This document shows positions 1 to 8,167 of a stretch of 45,046 nt of DNA, in pieces. The translations under genes and the position numbers were made by a program. Origin of the DNA: Oscillospiraceae bacterium (lineage in GTDB: Bacteria > Bacillota > Clostridia > Oscillospirales > Oscillospiraceae). The first letter of the stretch is position 1; each line of letters begins with the position of its first letter. The notes under the pieces were generated by a model. The model saw only the letters and a list, made by a program, of their open reading frames with translations. It ran no database searches and had not been told where the DNA came from. The stretch spans positions 1 to 45,046 of the forward strand of contig JAFXXH010000003.1 in NCBI GenBank assembly GCA_017542425.1. The letters are read 5' to 3'.

Positions 1-240
1 GAGAGGACCGGGATGGACTGACCTCTGGTGCACCAGTTGTCGTGCCAACGGCACAGCTGGGTAGCTATGTCGGGACGAGATAAACGCTGAAGGCATCTAA
101 GCGTGAAACTTTCCCTAAGATAAGATCTCCCATCTCTTAATGAGAGTAAGGGGCGTCGTAGACGATGACGTAGATAGGTCGGAGGTGTAAGCACGGCAAC
201 GTGTTCAGCTGACCGATACTAATACCCCGAGGGCTTGACC
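1..240 (+). rRNA. 23S ribosomal RNA, 3' end (partial)
   Basis: The first 240 bases match the conserved 3' end of 23S rRNA, including the AAGCATCTAAG-type helix (here GAAGGCATCTAAGCGTGAA) and the terminal TACTAATA...GAGGGCTTGACC end. The 5' part lies outside the window. The 3' boundary is set by analogy to other Clostridia and may be off by a few bases. It is followed at once by 5S and three tRNAs on the same strand, so this is the distal half of an rRNA operon. Confidence 0.95.
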
Positions 241-300
241 TACAATTTCTCGATTGCAGGTATTCAATCTGCCTTACTTCTCAGCTTTCTCTGTTCAGTT

Positions 301-320
301 TTCAGGGTATCAGCCCTGAA
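301..320 (+). other. Hairpin in 23S-5S spacer
   Basis: TTCAGGG and CCCTGAA form a perfect 7-bp stem around a 6-base loop just upstream of 5S. It is probably a pre-rRNA processing element; there is no U-tract, so it is not an intrinsic terminator. The role is inferred. Confidence 0.4.
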
Positions 321-326
321 CCACAG

Positions 327-441
<115 letters not shown>

Positions 442-445
442 ACCA

Positions 446-473
446 CCAATCTACTCCGCAAGGAGTAGATTGG
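446..473 (+). other. Perfect 12-bp hairpin with GCAA tetraloop between 5S and tRNA-Asn
   Basis: CCAATCTACTCC pairs perfectly with GGAGTAGATTGG across a GCAA (GNRA) tetraloop, 5 nt before the tRNA. No T-run follows, so a processing or stabilising role in the rRNA-tRNA transcript is more likely than termination. The function is inferred. Confidence 0.5.
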
Positions 474-478
474 ACTAT

Positions 479-554
479 GCCTCCTTAGCTCAGTCGGTAG
501 AGCACGCGGCTGTTAACCGCGGTGTCGTAGGTTCGAGTCCTACAGGAGGCGCCA
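479..554 (+). tRNA. tRNA-Asn(GTT)
   Basis: The cloverleaf folds with a 7-bp acceptor stem (GCCTCCT/AGGAGGC), a D-loop AGCTCAGTCGGTAGAGC, anticodon GTT at 512-514, and a T-arm GTTCGAGTC. The discriminator is G551 and CCA is encoded at 552-554. It is part of the rRNA-tRNA transcript. Confidence 0.96.
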
Positions 555-561
555 ACAAACG

Positions 562-595
562 GTATTGCCGTCACGTTATACCGTGGCGGCAATAC
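562..595 (+). other. Hairpin between tRNA-Asn and tRNA-Met
   Basis: GTATTGCCG (562-570) pairs with CGGCAATAC (587-595), with an inner CAC/GTG continuation. There is no U-tract. It sits between two tRNAs and is probably a processing structure; the function is inferred. Confidence 0.4.
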
Positions 596-612
596 TTGTA
601 TGAAGCCCGTAT

Positions 613-689
613 GGACCGTTAGCTCAGTTGGTTAGAGCAGCCGGCTCATAACCGGTCGGTCCGGGGTTCGAGTCCCTGACGGTCCACCA
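613..689 (+). tRNA. tRNA-Met(CAT), elongator type
   Basis: The acceptor stem is GGACCGT/ACGGTCC, the anticodon CAT lies in the loop CTCATAA, the T-arm is GTTCGAGTC, and CCA is encoded at 687-689. It lacks the three G:C pairs at the base of the anticodon stem expected of initiator tRNA, and its acceptor sequence is unlike tRNA-Ile2, so the elongator is the best call. CAT identity alone cannot exclude lysidine-modified Ile2. Confidence 0.9.
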
Positions 690-717
690 AGGCATCGTCA
701 ATGTGTATGTTCCATAT

Positions 718-793
718 AGGGGTTTAGCTCAGCTGGTAGAGCGGCGGTCTCCAAAACCGTAGGCCGAGGGTTCGATCCCTTCAACCCCTGCCA
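718..793 (+). tRNA. tRNA-Trp(CCA)
   Basis: The acceptor stem is AGGGGTT/AACCCCT, the D-arm AGCTCAGCTGGTAGAGC, the anticodon loop CTCCAAA with CCA at 751-753, and the T-arm GTTCGATCC. CCA is encoded at 791-793. It is the last gene of the rRNA-tRNA unit, directly before a terminator. Confidence 0.95.
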
Positions 794-803
794 TTTTTTG
801 CCG

Positions 804-831
804 AAGCGCCACAAAATATTGTGGCGCTTTT
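804..831 (+). terminator. Rho-independent terminator of the rRNA-tRNA operon
   Basis: A perfect 11-bp stem AAGCGCCACAA/TTGTGGCGCTT closes on AATA, and the 3' strand runs into TTTT. Position directly after tRNA-Trp supports the call. Confidence 0.9.
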
Positions 832-840
832 GGTATTTCA

Positions 841-1217
841 ACCCATTTGTGTGAACAAATCATGTGTGCCTTTCCCATTGCGTCTCAATGAGGAAGGTGC
901 TTTGAAGGCATCGAGAAGGCACTTTTACAACTTTACATGGAAGGTGAAACGCAAATGGAGGGTGTAAAAGATTCGGGACGTGCATTCTGAGTAATCCAAT
1001 GCAGTCAGGTTTCTGGTTTGATCCTTTGTTCGGTCTTGTTTCATTCTGGGGCTGCCCTTCCTGATTCCGGCGGCGTTTTCGATGCTGCGCCGGGAGATAA
1101 CACATGGCGTGTAAGCCTGTTTCCTCACATCCAAAGTAAAGAACCTGACATCCATGTGGCAGTTTTTTTGTGCGAGCTGCGGCTAATACACAAGCGTTTC
1201 GCGCCCGGAAAAAGCTG
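841..1217. other. Non-coding spacer, nothing recognised
   Basis: Noticeably more AT-rich than the genes around it. A minus frame at 925-1155 and the upstream extension of the next plus gene are open, but neither has a good Shine-Dalgarno site or a recognisable protein. A small ATTTGT/ACAAAT hairpin near 845-860 is visible. It could be a decayed mobile relic, but this cannot be shown from the sequence. Confidence 0.4.
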
Positions 1218-1246
1218 TTGTGTATGGCGGAAAAATGTGATACAGT
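1218..1246 (+). promoter_or_regulatory. Sigma-A-type promoter of the SLH/L,D-transpeptidase gene
   Basis: -35 TTGTGT (1218-1223), a 17-bp spacer, -10 TACAGT (1241-1246). The expected start is near 1253, giving a leader of about 38 nt before the GGGAGG site and ATG 1291. Confidence 0.55.
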
Positions 1247-1290
1247 ATAGAAATACCATCAAGAACCTGCTTTTCCGGGAGGAACATACT

Positions 1291-3381
1291 ATGAAAACGA
1301 AACATCTGCTCATCCCACTCCTGCTATGCCTGTTTCTGCTCCTGTCCGTCTCCGCCGCTGCGGCAGCGGAGGAGGGCTATGTGGAACTGCGGCAGGACCA
1401 CGGCGTCTACCTTCACGGCAACGGGGACGGCACCTTTCGTCCTGACGCCAGCCTGACCCGCGCCGAGGCCAGCACGATCCTCTATAACCTGCTGGCCGAC
1501 CAGAGCCAAGGCAGCCAGACGGTGGCCTATGAGGATGTGGACGACGCGGCATGGTTTGCCGCGCCCATCCGCACCCTGGCCTCCCGGGGGCTCTACGGGG
1601 AGGCCACAGGCTCCTTCCGCCCCGACGCGCCCATGCTGCGCGGCGAGCTGGTGGAGCTGCTGGCCCGCACGGTCCCGGCGGGGGAGGAGGAGACCAGTGC
1701 CTTCACCGACGTGGCCGAAGATGATCCGCTCTATCCCGCCGTCTCCATCGTGACCGGCCGGGGCTGGATCGTGGGCTATGAGGACGGCAGCTTCCGCCCG
1801 GAGGACAGCCTGACCCGCGCCCAGGCCGCCACCATCTTCAACCGGATGTTGGGCCGCAGCGCGGACCCGGCGGTCTGCGCCTCGGAGTACGTCAACTGCT
1901 TCACCGACATCCAGCCGGGCCAGTGGTTCTACGGCGACATCCTGGAGGCCGCCGTGGAGCACAGCTTTCGGCTGGAGGAGGGCCGGGAGGTCTGGGAGAA
2001 CTACCCCCAGCCCAACACGGTCCGCCTCCATGTGGGCGACCAGGTGACGGAAGTGCTGGTCAAGTCCGGCGGCACGCTGGAGTCCCTGCCCCAGCAGGAC
2101 GCCAAGGGCCGCAGCATCACCGCCTGGATCACGGACGGCAACGCCGACGTGGAACTGAGTACCCCCATTGATTCCGATGTGGACTACTACGCCCTCTTCG
2201 CCCAGTCGTTCAGCAGCGACCACTGGCAGTACGCGGAGTTCTTTTCCGACGGCTATTTCCGCCCCGGCTGGTATGCCGTCCGTCCCTTCGTCTGCAACAT
2301 GCTCTATACCCAGCTGGCCAGCAAGACCCGGGGCACCTATCCAGCGGACTTCTCCGACGTGGCCGACGGCGCTTCCTATGCGGAGGCGGCCCGGACGCTG
2401 GCCTCTCTGGGTCTGCTGGACACCACCAAGGGCTTCCGGCCCGACGACTACATCACCCGGGGCGAGTTGGCAGCGCTCTTCGGCAAACTGCGTCCGGCCG
2501 ACAGTTCCAGCCGGAGCTTCAGCGACCTGCAGACCCGGCCCCAGCTGAACCGGGCCGCCGCCTGGGCGGTGGACCAGGGCTGGATCGAGGACGTGGGCGA
2601 CGGGGCCTTCCACCCCAACCGGCCCCTGACCCGCGCCCAGGTGGTTGTGGCCGTCAACGGCTTCCTGGGACGCCGCCCGGACACCTACACCGCCTCCCTG
2701 ATGGACGGGCGCTTCCTGTTCCCCGACGTGCCGGCGGATCACCCGGCCTTCGCGGACATCATGGAGGCCACCGTCGCCCACAACTACACCATGGGCAGCG
2801 GCGGCGAGACCTGGAGCCGCTACTGGCGCGCCCGCCCGTCCATCGGCCTCTGGATGAACTCCGACCAGGTAGTGAGCGCCTCCGTCATCACCAACTCGGT
2901 GGGCACGCGCTATCTGGGCAACTGGTCCTACAACTATAACATGGACTACTCCGACCGGCACAAGGAGGCCTTTGTCAACGGGAATGGCTATTCCAGCCGC
3001 ACCGCCTACCTGGTCTGGGTCAGCATCCAGAACCAGAAGACCTATGTGTTCACCGGTTCCCAGGGGAACTGGAAGCTGGACAGGACCTTCGTCGTGGCCA
3101 CCGGCGCGCTGGGGACCGACACGCCCCAGAGAGTCACCACCATCTGGGGACACCAGACCGGCTTTTTCACCGATACCTATTCCTGCTACAATGCAACGAT
3201 GATCTTTCCCGGTTCCGGCTACGCCTTCCACTCCCGGCTCCACAAGCCCCACGGGGGTACGGGCTGGGTGGACACCACCATTGGAATGCCCGTATCCCAC
3301 GGCTGCATCCGCATGTTTGACGAGGACGCGGTCTTCATGTACAAGCAGATCCCGCTGTACACCACCGTGGTGATCTACTGA
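1291..3381 (+). CDS. Secreted SLH-repeat protein with C-terminal L,D-transpeptidase (YkuD) domain
   Basis: 696 aa. A hydrophobic signal peptide (about residues 1-26, ending in AAAAA) predicts export. Residues 28-190 hold three clear SLH units, with GDGTFRPDASLTRAEA, GSFRPDAP and GSFRPEDSLTRAQA motifs. Further SLH-like units lie around 195-240 and 330-520. The last 130 residues form a YkuD domain whose catalytic motif is seen as SHGCIRM, with the nucleophilic Cys. Such enzymes make 3-3 peptidoglycan cross-links or attach proteins to the wall. SLH repeats should anchor the protein to secondary wall polymer, so it probably remodels the wall outside the cell. ATG 1291 is chosen for GGGAGG at 1277-1282 and the signal peptide; the frame is open further upstream, but that part looks non-coding. 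Probably cotranscribed with galK, which starts 28 nt downstream. Confidence 0.9.
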   Translation: MKTKHLLIPLLLCLFLLLSVSAAAAAEEGYVELRQDHGVYLHGNGDGTFRPDASLTRAEASTILYNLLADQSQGSQTVAYEDVDDAAWFAAPIRTLASRGLYGEATGSFRPDAPMLRGELVELLARTVPAGEEETSAFTDVAEDDPLYPAVSIVTGRGWIVGYEDGSFRPEDSLTRAQAATIFNRMLGRSADPAVCASEYVNCFTDIQPGQWFYGDILEAAVEHSFRLEEGREVWENYPQPNTVRLHVGDQVTEVLVKSGGTLESLPQQDAKGRSITAWITDGNADVELSTPIDSDVDYYALFAQSFSSDHWQYAEFFSDGYFRPGWYAVRPFVCNMLYTQLASKTRGTYPADFSDVADGASYAEAARTLASLGLLDTTKGFRPDDYITRGELAALFGKLRPADSSSRSFSDLQTRPQLNRAAAWAVDQGWIEDVGDGAFHPNRPLTRAQVVVAVNGFLGRRPDTYTASLMDGRFLFPDVPADHPAFADIMEATVAHNYTMGSGGETWSRYWRARPSIGLWMNSDQVVSASVITNSVGTRYLGNWSYNYNMDYSDRHKEAFVNGNGYSSRTAYLVWVSIQNQKTYVFTGSQGNWKLDRTFVVATGALGTDTPQRVTTIWGHQTGFFTDTYSCYNATMIFPGSGYAFHSRLHKPHGGTGWVDTTIGMPVSHGCIRMFDEDAVFMYKQIPLYTTVVIY

Positions 3382-3408
3382 GCGGACGGGAGGATGCGGA
3401 TACATACG

Positions 3409-4581
3409 ATGGATGTTCTGGAAACCCTCAGAGAAGCATTCCAAAAACGCTACGGCGCGCCGCCGGAGACGGTCTGTTTCGCTCCCGGCCGCGTCAACCT
3501 GATCGGCGAGCACACCGACTATAACGGCGGTCACGTGTTCCCCTGCGCCCTCAGCCTGGGGACCTGGTGCGCCGCACGGCGGCGCACAGACGGCACCGTG
3601 CGCCTGGCCACCCTGAACATCCCCCGGTCCGGGGTGCTTCGACACCCCCTGGGCTACCGGGCCAAGCCTGGCAGCCGCTGCTGGAGCCGCTACCCGGAGG
3701 GGGTGGTCAACGCCTTCCGCCATGCGGGCTTTTCGATTCCCACGGGCATGGACCTGCTGTTCTACGGCAACATCCCCTCCGGCTCCGGCCTGTCCTCCTC
3801 CGCCAGCATGGAGGTGGTGACCGGCGCGGTGCTGCGGGTGCTGTACGATCTGCACGTCAGCCGGGTCCGCCTGGCGCAGCTGGGCCAGTACGCAGAGAAC
3901 GTCTACGTGGGCGTCCAGTGCGGCATCATGGACCAGTTCGCCTCCGCCATGGGGCGGCGCGGCCACGCCATTTACCTGGACACGGCCACGCTGCGCTTCG
4001 AATACGCGCCGCTGCACCTTTCCGACTGCCAGATCGTGGTCTGCAACAGCCGGGTGAAGCACTCCCTGGCGTCCAGCGAATACAACCTGCGCCGCAGCCA
4101 GTGCGAGACGGCCCTGGCTGCCCTGCGGACCGTGCGGGAGGACCTCCCCGCGCTGGGCGCGCTGACGCCGGAGGAATTTGAGGCCATGTCGGACGCCATC
4201 CCGGACCCGGTGTGCCGGAAACGGGCGCGCCACGCGGTCTATGAGAACGCCCGCACGAAGCTGGCCTTGGAGGCGCTGCGGGCCGACCGCCTGGAGGACT
4301 TCGGGCGTTTGATGAACGAAAGTCACGTCTCTCTGCGGGACGACTATGCCGTGAGCTGCCCGGAGCTGGACCTGCTGACCGAACTGGCCTGGACCACAGA
4401 GGGCGTGGTGGGCAGCCGCATGACCGGCGGCGGCTTCGGCGGCTGCACGGTGAGCATCGTCAAATCCAGGGCGCTGGAGCGCTTTCAGACGGAGCTGGGC
4501 CGGGTCTACCGGGAACGCACGGGCCTGGAGCCGGAGTTCTACGTCGTGGAGCCGGGAGACGGCGTGCGGCGGCTGGTCTGA
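3409..4581 (+). CDS. galK: Galactokinase
   Basis: 390 aa, the usual length. It phosphorylates alpha-D-galactose with ATP to galactose-1-phosphate, the first Leloir step, in the cytoplasm. All three GHMP-kinase motifs are visible: the galactokinase signature GRVNLIGEHTDYN near the N-terminus, the ATP loop PSGSGLSSSASM, and the C-terminal GGGFGGCTVSIV. The start is uncertain. GGGAGG (3388-3393) abuts an ATG at 3394, too close to work, and stands 15 nt from ATG 3409. The latter fits the family N-terminus and is chosen. No galT or galE is beside it. It faces the alpha-galactosidase/symporter genes across the window, whose product galactose it would use. It ends at a shared bidirectional terminator. 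Confidence 0.93.
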   Translation: MDVLETLREAFQKRYGAPPETVCFAPGRVNLIGEHTDYNGGHVFPCALSLGTWCAARRRTDGTVRLATLNIPRSGVLRHPLGYRAKPGSRCWSRYPEGVVNAFRHAGFSIPTGMDLLFYGNIPSGSGLSSSASMEVVTGAVLRVLYDLHVSRVRLAQLGQYAENVYVGVQCGIMDQFASAMGRRGHAIYLDTATLRFEYAPLHLSDCQIVVCNSRVKHSLASSEYNLRRSQCETALAALRTVREDLPALGALTPEEFEAMSDAIPDPVCRKRARHAVYENARTKLALEALRADRLEDFGRLMNESHVSLRDDYAVSCPELDLLTELAWTTEGVVGSRMTGGGFGGCTVSIVKSRALERFQTELGRVYRERTGLEPEFYVVEPGDGVRRLV

Positions 4582-4587
4582 GCAGAC

Positions 4588-4643
4588 AAAAAAATACGGG
4601 CGCATCGCGGTTTTCGTTCCGCGATGCGCCCGTTTCGTCTTTT
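4588..4643. terminator. Bidirectional terminator between galK and the SGNH gene
   Basis: A 14-bp perfect stem CGGGCGCATCGCGG/CCGCGATGCGCCCG (4597-4610 and 4619-4632) carries TTTCGTCTTTT on its 3' side and AAAAAAA on its 5' side. It therefore ends transcription on both strands, from galK and from the convergent hydrolase gene. Confidence 0.85.
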
Positions 4644-4647
4644 CGGC

Positions 4648-5805
4648 TTACTGATACATATGGGTTCGGATGTACTGCATCACCGTGGTCAAAGCCTCGC
4701 CCTTGAGGTGGAGGCCGTCGCCGTTCTGGCTGGTTTCGGGCAGATAGCCGTCCGCGCCCACCACGCTCTCAAAGCTGTAGAGGAAACGGCAGCCGGTGTT
4801 TCCGGCGAGCTGCTCGATCCAGCCGTTGGCCGCGTTGATCTTCGTGTTGTTGATCTGATCCAGGTGGGCGTAGCTGCGGGCCACCGGATAGATGGAGTTC
4901 AGGATGAGCTTCGTGCCGGGGCTGGCCTGCTGGATGGCCTGGACCAGGGCGGTGTAGTCCCGCATGAACCAGTCTCGGTCCATGGAGCTGACGCCGTTGA
5001 TGCCCAGGGTGATGACCAGATACTCCGGCTTGGCCCGGCGCACCGCCTCGGTGATGGTGATCTCCTCCCCGGTGGGGGGATAGACGATCTTGGCGATGGA
5101 CCAGTTGAACAGGGCCAGGGTACCGCTCTTGGGCGTCCAGACCTGGCTGGGCGGGCAGAGGGCGGTAAAGCCGGCGTTGTAGTAGGCGGCGATGCCGTAG
5201 GTGGTACTGTCTCCCAGGAAGATCAGACGGTTCAGGTAGTCCCGACCGCCGTCCGCCGTCTGCGCCAGACGGACCGGAGGACTGTTCACTACGGCGGCGC
5301 TGGCGCTGGGGTCAAAGTCCACCAGGAAGCCCAGCAGAGGCTGGAGGTCCCGCAGCTTGAAATAGTTGTTGCCGTTCTCGTACTCGCTGGGGGCGATGTA
5401 ATAGACGCTGAGCCCCGTGCGCTCCACGCCGTCCACGATCAGGCTCTGGGGGCTGAGACGGCCCCTGGCGGTCTCGTTACTGCTCATGACCAGGTCCCCG
5501 GCGCTGCGGTGGGTGTAGGGCCGCCCGGTGTAGATCAGGATGCAGCCCCGGCTGGCGTCGAAGTCCACGTCGAACTGGCAGCTGGTGCCGTCCAGCAGGG
5601 CGGCCAGGTCCCGCAGCTTGAAATAGTTGTAGTCCGCAATGGAGAACTTGTCGCAGTCCCGCAGACTGCCGTTGACCCGCAGCAGGTTCCGGCTGCGGTA
5701 GACCGTCTGGAACCCGCCTCCCGCGGCGGCGGCGGGCAGCGTCAGCGCCAGCAGCAGACAGAGCGCCAGCGCCAGAGAGAGTAGGTGTTTCATCTTCCGT
5801 TTCAT
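4648..5805 (-). CDS. Secreted SGNH/GDSL-type hydrolase with copper-amine-oxidase-like stalk domain
   Basis: 385 aa. Signal peptide at residues 1-28 ending in PAAAAGG. Residues 35-175 carry two stalk-type repeats with the NYFKLRDL box (about 60 and 147), as in the copper amine oxidase N-terminal domain family of Clostridia, a wall or carbohydrate-binding module. Residues 193-385 are an SGNH hydrolase: block I FLGDST with Ser200, the LGING block with Gly/Asn, and DGLH with the catalytic Asp-His pair near the end. Likely an extracellular esterase or deacetylase acting on glycans; the substrate is unknown. Start 5805 has AGGAG upstream; Met5 is an alternative. Monocistronic, closed by the terminator shared with galK. 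The 190 bp upstream hold its promoter region, with nothing else recognisable. Confidence 0.82.
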   Translation of the reverse strand: MKRKMKHLLSLALALCLLLALTLPAAAAGGGFQTVYRSRNLLRVNGSLRDCDKFSIADYNYFKLRDLAALLDGTSCQFDVDFDASRGCILIYTGRPYTHRSAGDLVMSSNETARGRLSPQSLIVDGVERTGLSVYYIAPSEYENGNNYFKLRDLQPLLGFLVDFDPSASAAVVNSPPVRLAQTADGGRDYLNRLIFLGDSTTYGIAAYYNAGFTALCPPSQVWTPKSGTLALFNWSIAKIVYPPTGEEITITEAVRRAKPEYLVITLGINGVSSMDRDWFMRDYTALVQAIQQASPGTKLILNSIYPVARSYAHLDQINNTKINAANGWIEQLAGNTGCRFLYSFESVVGADGYLPETSQNGDGLHLKGEALTTVMQYIRTHMYQ

Positions 5806-5996
5806 CGTTTCCTCGCTCCTTTGTTTTGTCTATGAACAGGGCAAAACCGCCCAAATCCCGCCCGCAGCGCGCCACAATCCCGCCCGCCGAAGCGGAATGC
5901 CGGAATGTGGCGTCTGCGCGCCGGATCTGTGCGGTGTCGCCTTGCGTCCTTTGGCGGCGGAGAGGCACGTTTGGGCGTCTCCCGCCGGGGGAGGGC

Positions 5997-6371
5997 TCAG
6001 CCCTGCGCCTCGGAAAAGGCGCGGATACCCGCGATGGTCTTGTCGTAGCGCGCCTGGATGTCGGCCAGACGCTTCGCCACCTCGTCGTCGCTCATGCGGC
6101 GGGCATTGCCGGGGCGAAACTCCTCGGCGATGTCGCTGGCGTCATGGCTCAGGTCCATCAGCCCCAGGTTGGCGCAGACGCCCTTCATGGCGTGGGCGCC
6201 CTCGAACAGGCCGACGGGGTCCATGGTCTGGCCCGCCGTCAGGAGACGGCCGCAGCTCTTGTCGTCCAGCAGCTTCACAATGAAGCGGCTGATCATCTTG
6301 TCCATCATCAGGATCTTCTTGGCGCTGGCGTAGTCGCCCCCGATGTTTGCATACAGCTCCTGTACCGTCAT
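5997..6371 (-). CDS. Stand-alone histidine phosphotransfer (Hpt) protein
   Basis: 124 aa, all-helical. The Hpt signature AHAMKGVCANLGL gives His60 as the phosphorylated residue, with Lys63-Gly64. Hpt proteins shuttle phosphate between response-regulator receiver domains in the cytoplasm. The ATG overlaps the stop of the upstream REC-EAL gene (ATGA), so the two are translationally coupled, and GGAGGG lies 6-11 nt before the start. The neighbouring receiver domain (Asp62) is the natural partner. No histidine kinase is in the window. Helix-rich residues around the motif fit a four-helix bundle. Function as a relay is from family knowledge; the pairing is inferred from coupling. Confidence 0.85.
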   Translation of the reverse strand: MTVQELYANIGGDYASAKKILMMDKMISRFIVKLLDDKSCGRLLTAGQTMDPVGLFEGAHAMKGVCANLGLMDLSHDASDIAEEFRPGNARRMSDDEVAKRLADIQARYDKTIAGIRAFSEAQG

Positions 6372-8080
6372 GTGCTTCCCTCCAGTTTCCTTTCGTTCTG
6401 TTCTTTTGCGATCAGCAGCGCGAACTCCGCAGGCGGGACCGGGCGGGAGAAATAGTAGCCCTGGACCAGGCTGCATCCGGCCTGGCGCAGCATCTCGCAC
6501 TGCTCGGCGGTCTCCACGCCCTCGGCGACCACAGGGACGTGCAGGTAGTCGGCGATGTCCAAAATCAACTCGATGAGCCGGAAGTCCTTCTCATTGCCCT
6601 TTTTCACGTTCTGGATGAACTTCATGTCCATCTTCAGCACGTCGATGGGCAGGGTGGAGATCATGTTCAGAGAGGAGTAGCCGGAACCGAAGTCGTCCAT
6701 CTCGATCTCAAAGCCCAGGTTCCGCAGGCGCTCCACCCGCGCCACCAGCTGTTCCGGGTCGTCGGTATAGGCGCTTTCGGTCACCTCCAGCTTCAGCTCG
6801 TGGGTGGTCAGGCCGTTCCGCTCCACCAGGTCCAGCAGCTTTTCCTCCAGAAGCGGGTCGTACAGGTCCACCCGGGACAGGTTGACGCTGACCGGGAGGG
6901 TGAAGCCGTATTCGGCTTTCCATGCCGCGATTTGCCGCGCCGTCTCCGCCCAGACGAATTCGTCTACGGTTTGAATCAGGCCGTTCTGCTCAAAGAGGGG
7001 GACGAACGCGCCGGGGGAGATCATGCCGTACTCCGGGTGCTTCCATCGGATCAGCGCCTCCGCGCTGCGCAGCACGGGCCGCGTGCCCTGGATGGCGTAT
7101 TTCGGCTGGAAATAGACCTGGAACTGGCGCTGCTCCACCGCCCGGTGGATGTCGTTCACCAGGCCTTCGGAGAAGACCTCTTTGTGGTGCAGCTCCATGT
7201 CGTAATACATCAGGTTCCGGGAGTAGTTGCCCCGGAGCATATCGCAGGCGATCTTCGCCTTGTCGAACTGGCCGCGCAAATCGTGGACGCCCTCCAGCTT
7301 CGCGCACACGCCGGTGCGCAGCCGGATGCGGGTGTTGCCGCTGACGGGGGCCAGGCGGGACTGGAGCGCATTCAGCAGCTCCTGATAGTCTTCGCTGTGG
7401 CGGATGTAAATGCAGAACTGGTCCGCCTCCATGCGGCAGCCGATGGCCCCGGTCTCACTGGTCTGCTCCTGAATGGCTGCGCCGATCAGGGCCAGCACCC
7501 GGTCGCCGAAGTCGCGGCCATAGAGGTCGTTCACCAGATGGAAGCGCTCGATGTTCAGGACCACCGCGTCCATCTCACAGTCGGGGTGATAACGGGCGAA
7601 GCGCTCAGCGTACTGGAAGAAGAAGTTGCCGGTATAAAGTCCCGTGAGCGCGTCCCGCTCCGCAGTCTGGATGATGGTGCGGCCCTCGCTGAGTTCGATG
7701 ATGCGCGCCACCCGGGCCAGGATGATCTCGTGCATATCAAAGGGTTTGGTGATGAAGTCCGCCGCGCCCATCTGCAGGGCCCGCAGCTCCGCAGAGCGCT
7801 CGGCGGTCAGCACGATGATGGGGATGCGCCGCAGCGCCTCGTCCTCGTGAACCGCAGCCAGGACCTGAAACCCGTCCATCACGGGCATCATCAGGTCCAG
7901 CAGGACGATGCTGAGCATCTCCTGATGGGCGCAGATGAGTTCCATGGCCTGCCGGCCGTTCTCGGCAAAGAGCAGGTCGTACTCGTCGCTCAGGAACATC
8001 TCCATCAGATCCCGGTTGATCTCCTGGTCGTCCACCACCAGTATCAAGCGGCGCGTTTTGAGTTCGTCTGAAAAAACCAT
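6368..8080 (-). CDS. Response regulator with REC, degenerate GGDEF and EAL domains (c-di-GMP phosphodiesterase)
   Basis: 570 aa. REC domain at residues 10-125 with Asp17-Asp18, phosphoacceptor Asp62, Thr92 and Lys112 in place. A GGDEF-like domain at 140-290 has EADQF where the active site should be, so it is unlikely to make c-di-GMP. The EAL domain spans about 310-560 with EALIRW (Glu341), EVTES, DDFGSGYSS, VLKMD, EGVET and QGYYFSRP all intact, which predicts hydrolysis of c-di-GMP to pGpG. Phosphorylation of REC probably sets this activity. It is translated together with the Hpt protein whose ATG overlaps its stop. Promoter at 8132-8160. No membrane segment is seen, so the protein is cytoplasmic. 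Confidence 0.92.
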   Translation of the reverse strand: MVFSDELKTRRLILVVDDQEINRDLMEMFLSDEYDLLFAENGRQAMELICAHQEMLSIVLLDLMMPVMDGFQVLAAVHEDEALRRIPIIVLTAERSAELRALQMGAADFITKPFDMHEIILARVARIIELSEGRTIIQTAERDALTGLYTGNFFFQYAERFARYHPDCEMDAVVLNIERFHLVNDLYGRDFGDRVLALIGAAIQEQTSETGAIGCRMEADQFCIYIRHSEDYQELLNALQSRLAPVSGNTRIRLRTGVCAKLEGVHDLRGQFDKAKIACDMLRGNYSRNLMYYDMELHHKEVFSEGLVNDIHRAVEQRQFQVYFQPKYAIQGTRPVLRSAEALIRWKHPEYGMISPGAFVPLFEQNGLIQTVDEFVWAETARQIAAWKAEYGFTLPVSVNLSRVDLYDPLLEEKLLDLVERNGLTTHELKLEVTESAYTDDPEQLVARVERLRNLGFEIEMDDFGSGYSSLNMISTLPIDVLKMDMKFIQNVKKGNEKDFRLIELILDIADYLHVPVVAEGVETAEQCEMLRQAGCSLVQGYYFSRPVPPAEFALLIAKEQNERKLEGST

Positions 8081-8131
8081 TGGCCCGTATCCTCGTCGAA
8101 AGTTTTTTCGGGAATCATATCATATACAATC

Positions 8132-8160
8132 AGTATAGCGTATGCCTCCCAGAAAAACAA
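8132..8160 (-). promoter_or_regulatory. Promoter of the REC-EAL/Hpt operon
   Basis: On the minus strand: -35 TTGTTT, a 17-bp spacer, -10 TATACT (8137-8132). The leader is about 45 nt to ATG 8080. It starts only 7 nt after the end of the alpha-galactosidase gene. Confidence 0.6.
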
Positions 8161-8167
8161 CTCTTTT

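Noticed and set aside
925..1155. Small minus-strand ORF in the spacer before the L,D-transpeptidase gene
   Set aside because: No Shine-Dalgarno site at a sensible distance and no recognisable motif. It may be a relic, but it cannot be supported.
3381..3409. GalK start at ATG 3394
   Set aside because: It directly abuts the GGGAGG site with no spacer, which would not allow initiation. ATG 3409 also fits the family N-terminus, though its spacing is long.
1324..4605. Very long minus-strand open frame (1093 codons)
   Set aside because: Antisense to the L,D-transpeptidase and galK genes, which have clear family motifs. Long antisense frames are expected in GC-rich genes. It has no recognisable domain.
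6368..8080. Active diguanylate cyclase
   Set aside because: The GGDEF site reads EADQF, so synthesis of c-di-GMP is unlikely. Only the EAL part has its full residue set.
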